Assembly: GCF_009498035.1 (NCBI RefSeq)
Contig: NZ_CP034550.1
Span: 9,858,001 to 9,922,000, forward strand
Source: Saccharothrix syringae
GTDB lineage: Bacteria; Actinomycetota; Actinomycetes; Mycobacteriales; Pseudonocardiaceae
Reading direction: 5' to 3'
Length of the DNA: 64,000 nucleotides
A model generated the notes under the pieces. It worked only from the letters and a program-made list of their open reading frames with translations. It searched no databases and had not been told where the DNA came from. Numbering within the stretch: the stretch's first letter is position 1; every line of letters starts with the position of its first letter. Below, piece after piece: positions 1-8,040 of this stretch. Both the position numbers and the translations under genes were made by a program.

Positions 1-543
1 GATGTCGAAGTGCTCGTCGCGGTAGGCGAACTCGCCGCCGTCGCGCCAGGAGTCGAACAGCACCGTCGCCGCGTCCAGGAACCGCTTGGCCCGCTCGTAG
101 CGCTGCTCCTGCGGCAGGAAGCCGCCGCGCCGGAAGTTCTCGCCGGTGAAGGCGTCCCAGGAGGTCACCACGTTCCACGCGGCGCGCCCGCCCGACAGGT
201 GGTCGAGCGTGGAGAACTGCCGCGCCACCTCGTAGGGCTCGTTGAACGTGGAGTTGATCGTCCCGGCCAGCCCGAGCCGTTCCGTCACGGCGGCCAGCGC
301 GGAGAGCACGGTGAACGTGTCGGGCCGGCCCACCACGTCCAGGTCGTAGATCTTCCCGGCCTGCTCGCGCAGGCGCAGTCCCTCGGCGAGGAAGAAGAAG
401 TCGAACTTCGCGCGCTCGGCGGTGCGGGCGAGGTGGGCGAAGGAGGAGAACTCGATGTGGCTGCCCGCGTCGGGGTGGCTCCACACGGTCGTGTTGTTGA
501 CGCCGGGGAAGTGCGCGGCGAGGTGGACCTGCTTCTTGGGCAT
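1..543 (-). CDS. LLM-class FMN-dependent monooxygenase, NtaA/SnaA/DszA type (partial)
   Basis: Reading the minus strand from the ATG at 543 gives an open frame that leaves the window, so about 181 N-terminal residues are visible. It begins MPKKQVHLAAHFPGVNNTTV and contains FDFFFLAEG and LDHLSGGRAAWNVVTSW, the conserved core of the nitrilotriacetate/dibenzothiophene monooxygenase family. These enzymes use FMNH2 supplied by a separate reductase and O2 to cleave C-N or C-S bonds. An AGGAG ribosome-binding site lies just upstream. The gene starts 15 bp after the end of a second LLM enzyme on the same strand, so they are probably co-transcribed. The substrate cannot be read from the sequence. The C-terminus is outside the window. 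Confidence 0.85.
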   Translation of the reverse strand, partial: MPKKQVHLAAHFPGVNNTTVWSHPDAGSHIEFSSFAHLARTAERAKFDFFFLAEGLRLREQAGKIYDLDVVGRPDTFTVLSALAAVTERLGLAGTINSTFNEPYEVARQFSTLDHLSGGRAAWNVVTSWDAFTGENFRRGGFLPQEQRYERAKRFLDAATVLFDSWRDGGEFAYRDEHFDI

Positions 544-558
544 CACGCGGCTCCTCTC

Positions 559-1440
559 TCAGGCGGCGTAGCGGTTGGCGGGCCGGGGCAGGCCGAGGTG
601 ACCGCGCAGCGTGGTGGCGGTGTACTCGGTGCGGAACACGCCCCGCTCCTGGAGCAGCGGCACTACGTCGGACACGATCAGCGACAGGTCGTCGGGCAGC
701 CTCTCGGGCCGCAACCGGACCCCGCGCACCCCTGCCGCGTGCCACTCGGCCACCAGGTCGGCGACCTCACCGGGAGCGGACCGGCCGGACACCACGTGGT
801 CGACGAAGTGGTGCGGCGACCGCGCCGCCTCGTCGGGCGACGTGGTGAACACCAGGTCGACCCCACCGGCCTCGCCCGACGACGCCGCGACCAGCGGCTG
901 CCCCTGCGGCGGCCGCGGCGTGATGGACGGCCCCTTCACGCTGAAGTACCGGCCCTCGAAGTCGATGTAGTGCAGCTTGTCGCGGTCGACGAACCGCCCG
1001 GTGGCGACGTCCCGGATCTCCGCGTCGTCCTCCCAGCTGTCCCACAGCCGGCGCAGCACCTCGACGTGGTCGCCGGCCTCGGCCACCAACCCGTCCCGGG
1101 TCTCCGCGGAGATCTCGCGCCGCCCGAAGAGCCTCGCCTCCGCGGGGTCCTCCGAGACGCGCACCCACACCCCCGCCCGCCCCTGGCTGACGTAGTCCAG
1201 CGTGGCGATGGCCTTGGACACGTGGAACGGCTCGGTGTGCGTGGCGACCACCGCGGGCACCAGGCCGATGCGCGAGGTCAGCGGCGCGACCCGGGACGCG
1301 ACGAGCACCGGGTCCAGCGAGCCGTCCAGCGTCACCAGGTCCAGCAGGCCCCGTTCGGCCTCGCGCACCAGGTCCACCCAGTAGTCCGGGGTGACCCCGT
1401 CGCCCTCCAGGGCCACGGCCAAGTGCAGTTCGTTCCCCAT
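559..1440 (-). CDS. LLM-class flavin-dependent oxidoreductase
   Basis: A 293-residue protein starting MGNELHLAVALEGDG. The TIM-barrel pattern of bacterial luciferase-like monooxygenases is clear: TLDGSLDPVLVASRVAPLTS, GLVPAVVATHTEPFH and SKAIATLDYVSQGRAG, then the family-typical GRYFSVKGPSITPRPPQGQP. The C-terminus (TTLRGHLGLPRP) matches NtaA-type relatives. It is shorter than the usual 350-450 residues; the segment after PLVAASSGEAGGVD looks condensed relative to typical members. It is the third gene of a minus-strand run, 61 bp after the flavin amine oxidase and 15 bp before another LLM enzyme. Sulfur or amine scavenging is plausible but inferred only from the neighbours. Confidence 0.85.
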   Translation of the reverse strand: MGNELHLAVALEGDGVTPDYWVDLVREAERGLLDLVTLDGSLDPVLVASRVAPLTSRIGLVPAVVATHTEPFHVSKAIATLDYVSQGRAGVWVRVSEDPAEARLFGRREISAETRDGLVAEAGDHVEVLRRLWDSWEDDAEIRDVATGRFVDRDKLHYIDFEGRYFSVKGPSITPRPPQGQPLVAASSGEAGGVDLVFTTSPDEAARSPHHFVDHVVSGRSAPGEVADLVAEWHAAGVRGVRLRPERLPDDLSLIVSDVVPLLQERGVFRTEYTATTLRGHLGLPRPANRYAA

Positions 1441-1501
1441 CGCACCCCCTCCGTCCTCATCCCGGATTCTGCGCCGGGACCGGGAGGGCGCGGGGGCCTG
1501 A

Positions 1502-2557
1502 TCACACCGTGGGACGTTTTCGGGGAACGGGAATAACCCAGCGCGGTTCCGGCGCGGCGTCGGTGAGCACGAGGTCGGCCAGCACCCGCCCCACGGCGGG
1601 CGTGAACTTGAACCCGTGGCCGGAGAACCCGGCGGCGACGACCAGCGGGCCGCGGCGGTCCAGCACGAAGTCGCCGGTGGGGGTGGAGGTGTAGGTGCAG
1701 TGGATCGGCTCGACCGCGTCGGCGTCCAGGCCGGGCAGCCAGTCGCGGACGTACCGGCGGAGGGCGGCGAGCCGGGTCGGTTCGGGCTGGAAGGAGCGCC
1801 GGTCGGGGTCGACGACCGGGCCGCCGCCGTGCAGGCCGACCTTCACGCCCTCACCCGGCGTGGCCAGCCCGTAGACCGTTCCCGTCCGGTGGTGGATGAA
1901 CGAGGGCCACTCCCGGTCGGCCAGCGGCGCGAAGTGCGCGGGCTGCTCCTCGGTGACGGTCAGCGGTATCAGGTCCCCCAGCAGCTTGCGCGTCCAGGCA
2001 CCCACCGCCACCACGGCCCGCCGGGCACGCAGGACCCCGCCCTCGGTGACCACCTCCACGCTGTTCCCCAGGGGCCGGACCTCCACCACGCGCGTCCGGT
2101 GCCTGACGACGGCCCCGTGGTGTTCGGCGGCACCCTGAAGCGCGGTCACGGCCCGGTCGGCGTGGATGCGCCCGGACTGCGGGTGGAAGAACACCGGCCC
2201 GTCGAACCGGAACCCCGGCCACCGCTCCCCCGCCTCACCGGCGGACAGCAGCCGACCGGGCGACCCGGCCGCCGCCAACACCTCGGGCAGGGCGCCGAAC
2301 GCCCCGTGGTCGATACCCCCGGTCTCGGTCAGCACGTCACCCAGCTCGCGCCACAGCGCCGACGCCTCCAGCGCGAACCGGACGTAGAGCGGGTCGTCGT
2401 AGACCAGCCGGAAGATCCGCGAGGCGCCGTGCGAGGCCCCGAACACGTGCCCCGGCCCGAACCGCTCCACCAGCACCACCTCGGCCCCGCGCGCGGCCAG
2501 CTGCCACGCGGCGGCCGACCCCATCGCCCCGCCGCCGACCACCACCACGTCCAGCAC
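1502..2557 (-). CDS. FAD-dependent oxidase of the monomeric sarcosine / N-methyl-L-tryptophan oxidase type
   Basis: A 351-residue protein beginning MLDVVVVGGGAMGSAAAWQL, with the GxGxxG Rossmann motif for FAD at the extreme N-terminus. FGASHGASRIFRL is the signature of the MSOX/SolA family, including the region that carries the covalent flavin in characterised members. FVLDRRGPLVVAAGFSGHGFKF near the C-terminus is the second FAD-contacting motif. The family oxidatively demethylates N-methyl amino acids, releasing formaldehyde and H2O2. The GTG start at 2557 is 13 bp downstream of the TetR gene, so the two are probably one transcript. Which amine is oxidised is unknown. The name SolA would be by family only. 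Confidence 0.85.
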   Translation of the reverse strand: MLDVVVVGGGAMGSAAAWQLAARGAEVVLVERFGPGHVFGASHGASRIFRLVYDDPLYVRFALEASALWRELGDVLTETGGIDHGAFGALPEVLAAAGSPGRLLSAGEAGERWPGFRFDGPVFFHPQSGRIHADRAVTALQGAAEHHGAVVRHRTRVVEVRPLGNSVEVVTEGGVLRARRAVVAVGAWTRKLLGDLIPLTVTEEQPAHFAPLADREWPSFIHHRTGTVYGLATPGEGVKVGLHGGGPVVDPDRRSFQPEPTRLAALRRYVRDWLPGLDADAVEPIHCTYTSTPTGDFVLDRRGPLVVAAGFSGHGFKFTPAVGRVLADLVLTDAAPEPRWVIPVPRKRPTV

Positions 2558-2570
2558 CCGCCGCCCCCTC

Positions 2571-3218
2571 TCACCCGGTCGACCGCGCCACCAGCCCCGC
2601 CAACTGGTTGACCAGGAACTCCCGCAACCCCGTCGCGAACACCTCGGCCGCCCCCGGCGACCCCAGCTCCCGCATCACCCGGGCCACCGCCTCGGTCGGG
2701 TTGGCGTGCGGCCACAGCCCGGCCGTGATCACCAGCACGGCGTGCGCGAAGTGCCGCGCCCCGGCCTCCCCGACCCCCGGCACCCGCTCCCGCACCAACC
2801 CGGCCAACCGCCCCGAGTGCACCCCCGCCCGCGCCTTGAACCCCCGGGCCGACTCCACCGAGACGTTGCGCTCCAGCACCCCGGCCATCCCGCTGACCAG
2901 CTCGCACAGCAGCGGTCGCGCCACCAGCGAGGCCGCCACCACCGACGCCACCGCCACCGGGTCCCCGACCCCGTCGAGCCGTCCCTCCAGCTCGTCCAGC
3001 CAGGCGCCCCACTCCCCGTCCAGGACCTCCAGGAACACCGCCTCCCGGCTGTCGAAGTACCGCAGCACGTTCGACTTGGCCAGCCCCACGCAGTCGCTCA
3101 GCTCGCGCAGGCTGATCTCCGCCACCGGCCGCTCGCGCAGCAGCCGGCGCGCCGTGTCGAGGATCGCGCGCCGCCGCTGCGCCACCTGCTCCGGCCGCCG
3201 GGCCCGCTGGAACTCCAC
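2571..3218 (-). CDS. TetR/AcrR family transcriptional regulator
   Basis: A 215-residue protein with a GTG start at 3218. The N-terminal helix-turn-helix is evident: ILDTARRLLRERPVAEISLR, then LSDCVGLAKSNVLRYFDSRE (about residues 18-62), the classic TetR recognition helix with a Tyr-Phe. The C-terminal ligand-binding domain is less conserved (ARHFAHAVLVITAGLWPHAN). It is the first gene of the operon with the flavin oxidase and two LLM enzymes and most likely controls it. The 85-bp gap to the divergent gene at 3303 should hold its operator, but I see no strong palindrome there. Confidence 0.88.
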   Translation of the reverse strand: MEFQRARRPEQVAQRRRAILDTARRLLRERPVAEISLRELSDCVGLAKSNVLRYFDSREAVFLEVLDGEWGAWLDELEGRLDGVGDPVAVASVVAASLVARPLLCELVSGMAGVLERNVSVESARGFKARAGVHSGRLAGLVRERVPGVGEAGARHFAHAVLVITAGLWPHANPTEAVARVMRELGSPGAAEVFATGLREFLVNQLAGLVARSTG

Positions 3219-3302
3219 CCGACCAGGCTAACGACCCGCCCGGTGACCACCCGATGCGGCGACATCCGCTTGCCCCCGCCCCGCCCGGGGTAGACGGCAC
3301 GG

Positions 3303-3998
3303 GTGCAGACGTTCCTGCCGTGCCCGACGTTCGGCCGAAGCGCGGCCGCCCTGGACACGCGGCGGCTGGGCAAGCAGCGCGTGGAGACGCTCCAGGTCCT
3401 CCGCGCCCTGGTCTGGCCCGAGTACGGCTGGAAGCGCCACCCGGCCGTGCTGATGTGGCGCGGCTTCACCCCCGCCCTGGTCGCCTACGGGGTCGCGGTG
3501 TGCGACGAGTGGCGGCGGCGCGGTCACCGAGACGGCGTGCGGGCCGTCCTGCTCGACTACACCGGCGGTTACGAGCCGACCTGGTCGTGGTGCCTGACCG
3601 AGGGGCTGCTGCCGCCGTGGCTGGGTGACGAGGAGCTGCACCGCAGCCACCAGTCGTCGCTGATCCGCAAGGACCCCGAGCACTACGGCCCGATGTTCCC
3701 CGGCGTGCCCGACGACCTGCCCTACGTGTGGCCCGGCGAGTGCTACCCGCGGGACGTGCCCGACACGCCCGGCCTGGTCGCCTGGTGGCTCGACCGGCCC
3801 CCGCTGCCCGACGAGCACCTGCCGCCCGCGCCGCCCCTGGACCACCGGCCCGGCCCGTCCGTCGCCCGCGAGCCCACGCGGGCCGACCTGGAGGCGATGC
3901 GGGCCGAGGCGGAGGACCCGCGCACCGTCCGCTTCTTCCGCCAGGGGCAGGTCCTACCCCTCCCGACCAGCCGTTTCACCCTCCAGGTCAACTCCTGA
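3303..3998 (+). CDS. MSMEG_6728 family protein (pyrimidine-dimer glycosylase-like fold, function unproven)
   Basis: A 231-residue protein starting at a GTG: MQTFLPCPTFGRSAAALDTR then RLGKQRVETLQVLRAL. This N-terminus is the hallmark of the actinobacterial MSMEG_6728 family, which I recall as distantly related to the T4 endonuclease V / pyrimidine-dimer DNA glycosylase domain. WKRHPAVLMWRGF and SHQSSLIRKDPEHYGPMF are further conserved blocks. The region after about residue 160 is Pro-rich and variable. It stands alone, divergent from the TetR gene and followed by an A-rich stretch and the DoxX promoter. A DNA-repair role is suggested by the fold family only. Confidence 0.75.
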   Translation: MQTFLPCPTFGRSAAALDTRRLGKQRVETLQVLRALVWPEYGWKRHPAVLMWRGFTPALVAYGVAVCDEWRRRGHRDGVRAVLLDYTGGYEPTWSWCLTEGLLPPWLGDEELHRSHQSSLIRKDPEHYGPMFPGVPDDLPYVWPGECYPRDVPDTPGLVAWWLDRPPLPDEHLPPAPPLDHRPGPSVAREPTRADLEAMRAEAEDPRTVRFFRQGQVLPLPTSRFTLQVNS

Positions 3999-4017
3999 GA
4001 AAAAAGTTCGGCGCACG

Positions 4018-4046
4018 TGTCGATCCGGGCCGGTCCCCGTTCGTCG
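4018..4046 (+). promoter_or_regulatory. Putative ECF42-type sigma promoter upstream of the DoxX gene
   Basis: TGTCGA at 4018-4023, an 18-bp spacer, then CGTCG at 4042-4046, preceded by an A6 tract near 4000. The same arrangement, including the A tract, the spacer length and the shared word CCGTTCGTCG, occurs upstream of the DGPF gene at 5480-5508. The motif resembles what I recall of ECF42 promoters (TGTCGA as -35). It ends 32 bp before the DoxX ATG, a normal distance for a promoter with a leader. Confidence 0.6.
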
Positions 4047-4078
4047 CTTCGGCAAGACCACCGAAGAGGGGACCGGAC

Positions 4079-4498
4079 ATGACCACCACCGAGACCACCG
4101 CCGACGCCCGCACCGCCAAGCTCAACGACGTCACCCTGGCCGCCTTCCGGGTCGTGGTGTCGTTCCTGTTCGGCGTCCACGGCCTGATGGGCCTGGGCTT
4201 CCTCGGCGGCATCGACGGCCAGGGCACCGCCGTCCCGTTCGGCTCGTGGCCGGGCTGGTACGGCAGCGTCATCGAGCTGGTCGGCGCCGTGCTGGTGCTG
4301 CTGGGCCTGGCCGCCCGCCCGGCCGCGTTCGTGCTGTCCGGCGTGATGGCCTACGCCTACTTCACCGTGCACCAGCCGGAAGGGCTGCTGCCGGTCCACA
4401 ACGGCGGCGAGCTGGCGGCCGTGTACTCCTGGGTGTTCCTGCTGCTCGCCGTGTTCGGGCCGGGCGCCTTCACCCTCCAGCGCGCCTTCCGCCGCTAG
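4079..4498 (+). CDS. DoxX family small membrane protein
   Basis: A 139-residue protein. The ATG at 4079 follows GAAGAGGGGACC. About four hydrophobic helices can be seen: AAFRVVVSFLFGVHGLMGLG (residues 22-41), VIELVGAVLVLLGLA, AAFVLSGVMAYAYFTVH and VYSWVFLLLAVFGPGAF. This spacing, with GS(W/P)xGWYG and MAYAYFTVH, is typical of DoxX/DoxD-like proteins of unknown biochemical role, some linked to redox stress. The promoter-like motif upstream matches that of the DGPF gene, so it probably belongs to the same ECF42 regulon. A strong hairpin terminator follows. Confidence 0.8.
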   Translation: MTTTETTADARTAKLNDVTLAAFRVVVSFLFGVHGLMGLGFLGGIDGQGTAVPFGSWPGWYGSVIELVGAVLVLLGLAARPAAFVLSGVMAYAYFTVHQPEGLLPVHNGGELAAVYSWVFLLLAVFGPGAFTLQRAFRR

Positions 4499-4513
4499 AC
4501 CCCCGCGGTTCCC

Positions 4514-4546
4514 CGGCGGCGCGCCTCCCCGCGAGGCGCGCCGCCG
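4514..4546 (+). terminator. Rho-independent-type hairpin after the DoxX gene
   Basis: A perfect 14-bp inverted repeat: CGGCGGCGCGCCTC at 4514-4527 and its complement at 4533-4546, with a 5-nt loop. There is no U tract, as usual for high-GC actinobacteria. It separates the DoxX gene from the downstream dehydrogenase gene. Confidence 0.75.
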
Positions 4547-4587
4547 ACGCGTGTTCGAAGCGGGAGGAGCCGGGCAACCCTGCGCCC

Positions 4588-5427
4588 ATGGCCGAAACCG
4601 CTATCGAACACCCCGGGTTGACCGACGAGATGCACCCCGAGCCCGACCACGGCGAGCAGACCTACCGCGGCACGGGCCGGCTCGCCGGCAAGCGGGCCGT
4701 GATCACCGGCGGCGACTCCGGCATCGGCCGGGCCGTCGCCATCGCGTTCGCGCGCGAGGGCGCGGACGTGCTCATCTCCTACCTGCCCGACGAGGAGAAG
4801 GACGCCCGCGACACCGCGCGCCTGGTCGAGGAGGCCGGGCGCCGCGCCGTCACCGTGCCCGGCGACCTGGTCGAGCAGTCCCAGTGCGCGGCCGTGGTGG
4901 CGCGTGCCGTGGAGGAGTTCGGCGGCATCGACGTGCTGGTCAGCAACGCCGCCCACCAGATGGCCCAGGAGGACGGGCTCCTCGGGATCGGCGACGAGCA
5001 GTTCGACCGGGTGATGAAGACCAACGTCTACGCCCTGTTCTGGCTGTGCAAGGCGGCCGTGCCGCACATGGGCGAGGGCTCGGCGATCATCACCACGTCG
5101 TCCATCCAGGGCTTCCAGCCCTCGCCGCAGCTGCTCGACTACGCCACCAGCAAGGCCGCGATCGTCAACTTCACCAAGGGCCTCGCCCAGGACCTGGCCG
5201 GGCGCGGGATCAGGGTGAACTCGGTCGCGCCCGGTCCCGTGTGGACGCCGCTCATCCCCGCCACCATGCCGCCGGACGCGGTCGAGGGCTTCGGCGAGGA
5301 CACCCCGCTGGGGCGCGCCGCGCAGCCCGCCGAGCTGGCCCCGCTGTACGTGTTCCTGGCGTCCGGGGAGTCCAGCTACCTCACCGGTGAGGTCGTCGGC
5401 GTGACGGGCGGCAAGCCGTTGACGTGA
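4588..5427 (+). CDS. SDR family oxidoreductase (glucose/ribitol dehydrogenase-like, general stress type)
   Basis: A 279-residue protein with an ATG at 4588; the open frame extends further upstream but has no plausible closer start. After an N-terminal tail ending HPEPDHGEQTYRGTGRLAGK it shows the NAD(P) motif TGGDSGIGRAV, VSNAAHQM (NNAG equivalent), the catalytic Ser in IITTSSIQGFQPS and YxxxK in YATSKAA, then RVNSVAPGPVWTPLIP. This is the cluster of classical SDRs related to B. subtilis stress dehydrogenases such as GsiB-region YhdF/YhxC. It lies between two genes that share a sigma-factor promoter motif, but a terminator precedes it and I see no copy of that motif upstream. Confidence 0.85.
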   Translation: MAETAIEHPGLTDEMHPEPDHGEQTYRGTGRLAGKRAVITGGDSGIGRAVAIAFAREGADVLISYLPDEEKDARDTARLVEEAGRRAVTVPGDLVEQSQCAAVVARAVEEFGGIDVLVSNAAHQMAQEDGLLGIGDEQFDRVMKTNVYALFWLCKAAVPHMGEGSAIITTSSIQGFQPSPQLLDYATSKAAIVNFTKGLAQDLAGRGIRVNSVAPGPVWTPLIPATMPPDAVEGFGEDTPLGRAAQPAELAPLYVFLASGESSYLTGEVVGVTGGKPLT

Positions 5428-5479
5428 TAACCGCAGGTCAGGGGCCCGTTAAAAGATCTTGGAAAAAATCTCGGTCCCG

Positions 5480-5508
5480 TGTCGATTTCCCGTTCCGCCC
5501 GTTCGTCG
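5480..5508 (+). promoter_or_regulatory. Putative ECF42-type sigma promoter upstream of the DGPF gene
   Basis: TGTCGA at 5480-5485, an 18-bp spacer and CGTCG at 5504-5508, with an A6 tract about 15 bp further upstream. This layout is identical to the element at 4018-4046. The downstream gene encodes the DGPF partner typical of ECF42 sigma factors. Confidence 0.65.
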
Positions 5509-5561
5509 TGTGAGCAGGGACCAGGATGGACCGGCTTGGACGAACCGAACGGAGAAGATCG

Positions 5562-5984
5562 ATGCGTTTCATGGTGATCGTGAAGGCGACCGCGGAGACC
5601 GAGGCCGGCGTGCAGCCGAGCGAAGAGGTGATCACGCAGATGCACGCCTTCAACGAGGAGCTGGTCAAGGCGGGCGTGATGCTCGCCGGCGAGGGCCTGC
5701 ACCCCAGCTCCAAGGGCGCGCGCGTGTTCTTCTCCGGTGACGAGCGCACCGTGGTCGACGGCCCGTTCGCCGAGACCAAGGAGCTGATCGCGGGCTTCTG
5801 GCTGCTGGAGGTCAAGTCGCTGGAGGAGGCCGTCGAGTGGGTCAAGCGGGTGCCGAACCCGACCGGTGAGCAGTCCCAGATCGAGATCCGGCAGGTGTTC
5901 TCCTCGGAGGACTTCGAGAACGCGCCGCAGGAGATCATCGACCGGGAGAACGAGCTGCGCGCCCGGGCCGACGCCCGGGGCTGA
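5562..5984 (+). CDS. YciI-like DGPF-domain protein
   Basis: A 140-residue protein. The ATG at 5562 follows a good GGAGAAG ribosome-binding site. The sequence MRFMVIVKATAETEAGV and the motif VVDGPFAETKELIAGFW define the DGPF subgroup of the YciI-related dimeric alpha/beta barrel family. The enzymatic role is unknown; such proteins are the usual genomic neighbours and targets of ECF42 sigma factors. It lies 55 bp upstream of the sigma gene on the same strand, so the pair may be co-transcribed, although an inverted repeat lies between them. Confidence 0.88.
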   Translation: MRFMVIVKATAETEAGVQPSEEVITQMHAFNEELVKAGVMLAGEGLHPSSKGARVFFSGDERTVVDGPFAETKELIAGFWLLEVKSLEEAVEWVKRVPNPTGEQSQIEIRQVFSSEDFENAPQEIIDRENELRARADARG

Positions 5985-6002
5985 ACTTCCCCGTTTCCTT
6001 GC

Positions 6003-6059
6003 CGACGCGCGTCGGTAGCTGATCTGATCCCGGGTCGTGATGGCTACCGACGCGCGTCG
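6003..6059 (+). promoter_or_regulatory. 17-bp inverted repeat bracketing the sigma factor start codon
   Basis: The left arm 6003-6019 (CGACGCGCGTCGGTAGC) and right arm 6043-6059 are perfectly complementary over 17 bp and separated by 23 bp that contain the GTG/ATG start codons (6037, 6040). Each arm also contains the self-palindrome CGACGCGCGTCG (6003-6014 and 6048-6059). The right arm encodes the second to seventh codons of the sigma factor. In RNA this could fold into a strong hairpin displaying the start codon in its loop; in DNA it offers two identical operator-like sites. Function is inferred. Confidence 0.6.
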
Positions 6060-7281
6060 CGCTGTTGAGGCGGTGTGGCGCATCGAGTCCGCCCGCCTGA
6101 TCGCCGGTCTGGCCAGGATGGTCCGCGACGTGGGCCTGGCCGAGGAGCTGGCGCAGGACGCCCTGGTCAGCGCCCTGGAGCAGTGGCCGGAGGCGGGCGT
6201 CCCGCGCAACCCCGGCGCGTGGCTGATGACCGCGGCGAAGAACCGGGCCGTCGACCTCATCCGCCGCAGGCAGAACTACCAGCGCAAGCTGGAGCAGATC
6301 GGCCGCGACACCGAGCACGACCACGCCCCGGACGCGAGCACCGGCGTCGGCGACATCAACGACGACCTGCTGCGCCTGGTGTTCACCGCGTGCCACCCGG
6401 TGCTCTCCACCGAGGCCCAGGTGGCGCTGACCCTGCGCATGCTGGGCGGCCTGGCCACCGACGAGATCGCCCGCGCGTTCCTGGTGCCCGAGTCGACCGT
6501 GGCCCAGCGGATCGTGCGCGCCAAGAAGACCCTCGCCAAGGCGAACGTCCCGTTCGAGGTCCCCGCGGAGGACGAGCGCGACGCGCGCCTGGCCTCGGTG
6601 CTGGGCGTCATCTACCTGATCTTCAACGAGGGCTACTCGGCGACCGCCGGCGACGACTGGATGCGCCCCGGCCTGTGCGAGGACGCCCTCCGCCTGGCCC
6701 GCGTCCTGGCCGGCCTGATGCCGAGGGAACCCGAGGTCCACGGCCTGGTGGCCCTCCTGGAGATCCAGGCGTCACGCGCCAGGGCCCGCGTGGGCCCGAA
6801 CGGCGAACCCGTGCTCCTGCTGGACCAGAACCGCGCCAGGTGGGACCAACTCCTCATCCGCCGCGGCCTGGAGGCGTTGGCGAAGGCGGAGTCCCTGGGC
6901 GGCGCGGCGGGCCCGTACGCGCTCCAGGCCGCCATCGCCGCGTGCCACGCGCGGGCGCGGACGGCGGAGGAGACGGACTGGACCCGGATCGCGGGCCTGT
7001 ACGAGGCGCTGGCGCTGGTCACCCCGTCACCGGTGGTGGCGCTGAACCACGCGGTGGCGATCAGCATGGCGTTCGGCCCGGCGATCGGGCTGGAACTGGT
7101 GGACGAACTGCTGGAGGAGCCCGCGCTGAAGGGCTACCACCTGCTCCCCAGCGTCCGCGGCGACCTGCTGGTCAAGCTGGGCCGGAACGACGAGGCCCGG
7201 ACGGAGTTCGAGCGCGCCGCCGGGCTGACGCGGAACGAGCGGGAGCGCAAGCTCCTGCTCGACCGCGCCGCCGCCTGCTGA
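6040..7281 (+). CDS. ECF42-type RNA polymerase sigma factor with C-terminal TPR-like extension
   Basis: About 413 residues. I use the ATG at 6040 rather than the adjacent GTG at 6037, because MATDARRAVEAVWRIESARL matches the usual N-terminus. The sigma-2 region is at about residues 15-85 (AEELAQDALVSALEQWPEAG, then WLMTAAKNRAVDLIRRR) and the sigma-4 region at about 125-180 (EIARAFLVPESTVAQRIVRA). A long helical C-terminus follows, with ALNHAVAISMAFGPA and a TPR-like AGLTRNERERKLL end. This extension and the DGPF gene just upstream identify the ECF42 group, which works without a classical anti-sigma factor. Its own expression may be affected by the inverted repeat around its start. Confidence 0.9.
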   Translation: MATDARRAVEAVWRIESARLIAGLARMVRDVGLAEELAQDALVSALEQWPEAGVPRNPGAWLMTAAKNRAVDLIRRRQNYQRKLEQIGRDTEHDHAPDASTGVGDINDDLLRLVFTACHPVLSTEAQVALTLRMLGGLATDEIARAFLVPESTVAQRIVRAKKTLAKANVPFEVPAEDERDARLASVLGVIYLIFNEGYSATAGDDWMRPGLCEDALRLARVLAGLMPREPEVHGLVALLEIQASRARARVGPNGEPVLLLDQNRARWDQLLIRRGLEALAKAESLGGAAGPYALQAAIAACHARARTAEETDWTRIAGLYEALALVTPSPVVALNHAVAISMAFGPAIGLELVDELLEEPALKGYHLLPSVRGDLLVKLGRNDEARTEFERAAGLTRNERERKLLLDRAAAC

Positions 7282-7289
7282 AGCCGGGG

Positions 7290-7925
7290 TCACCCGGTCC
7301 GGCCGAAGTGGAACGGGCAGTGCGACCCGCCGGTCCCGATCGTGGTCACCCGCTCGAACCGGAACCCGTGCCGCCCGGGCTCGATCGCGTCGATCCAGCT
7401 CCGGTCGAACTCGCACATCACCGGCGCCAGCTCCGACGCGCCGTTGGCCATCAGCACGTCGTAGTAGAAGCAGCGGCGGACATCGGCTTCGAACCGGCTG
7501 TCGTCGTCCACCGGGTGCTCGAACGCGAACCCGGCCCCGAACGCGTCGACCTCCCGGGCCCGCACCAGCTCCACCATCGCCCGGTACGGATCGGGCGCCG
7601 CGTCGAGCATGGCGGCCGTGGCGGCTCGGACCGCGGGCGCCAGCGGTTCGACGAACGCCGCCCGCACGGCCTCCACGGCGCCCCCAGCCCCCAGTACCGG
7701 CGTCAAAACCTCATGCGCCGCAACCAGCAGCAGCGTCATCCGGAGGTTGTGCCGGGCGGGCTCGTCCACGACCAGGTGGCCGTTCCCGGCGATCAGCTCC
7801 TCGTGCCGCGCCCGCATGGCAGGCACGTCGTACGCGCTCAAGTGGTCGAAGAACCCCTCAACAACCGCAGCGGTGTCCGCCTCGGCATCGGGGACGTAAG
7901 CATCATTGAAGTGGTCGGTGGTCAT
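7290..7925 (-). CDS. L-2-amino-thiazoline-4-carboxylate hydrolase (ATC hydrolase) family protein
   Basis: A 211-residue protein. The C-terminal signature ends with CEFDRSWIDAI, FRFERVTTIGTGGSHCPFHF, which matches the ATC hydrolase family (L-ATC ring opening toward L-cysteine in Pseudomonas) with its conserved Cys and His residues. The N-terminal half is helical (VEGFFDHLSAYDVPAMRARH). Many family members are not proven to act on ATC, so the substrate is uncertain. The gene is convergent with the sigma factor (8-bp gap) and divergent from an MFS transporter gene across about 115 bp. No regulator is adjacent. Confidence 0.72.
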   Translation of the reverse strand: MTTDHFNDAYVPDAEADTAAVVEGFFDHLSAYDVPAMRARHEELIAGNGHLVVDEPARHNLRMTLLLVAAHEVLTPVLGAGGAVEAVRAAFVEPLAPAVRAATAAMLDAAPDPYRAMVELVRAREVDAFGAGFAFEHPVDDDSRFEADVRRCFYYDVLMANGASELAPVMCEFDRSWIDAIEPGRHGFRFERVTTIGTGGSHCPFHFGRTG

Positions 7926-8040
7926 TGTCGTCCTCTCGCGGTCATGCGAGTACGCCGGCGCACTCCACCGACCAACCGGCGCCGACGAACTCCAGTGTGT
8001 CCTGTCACGCCCACGCTACCGTGGGCGCCGGGGGGATCAC

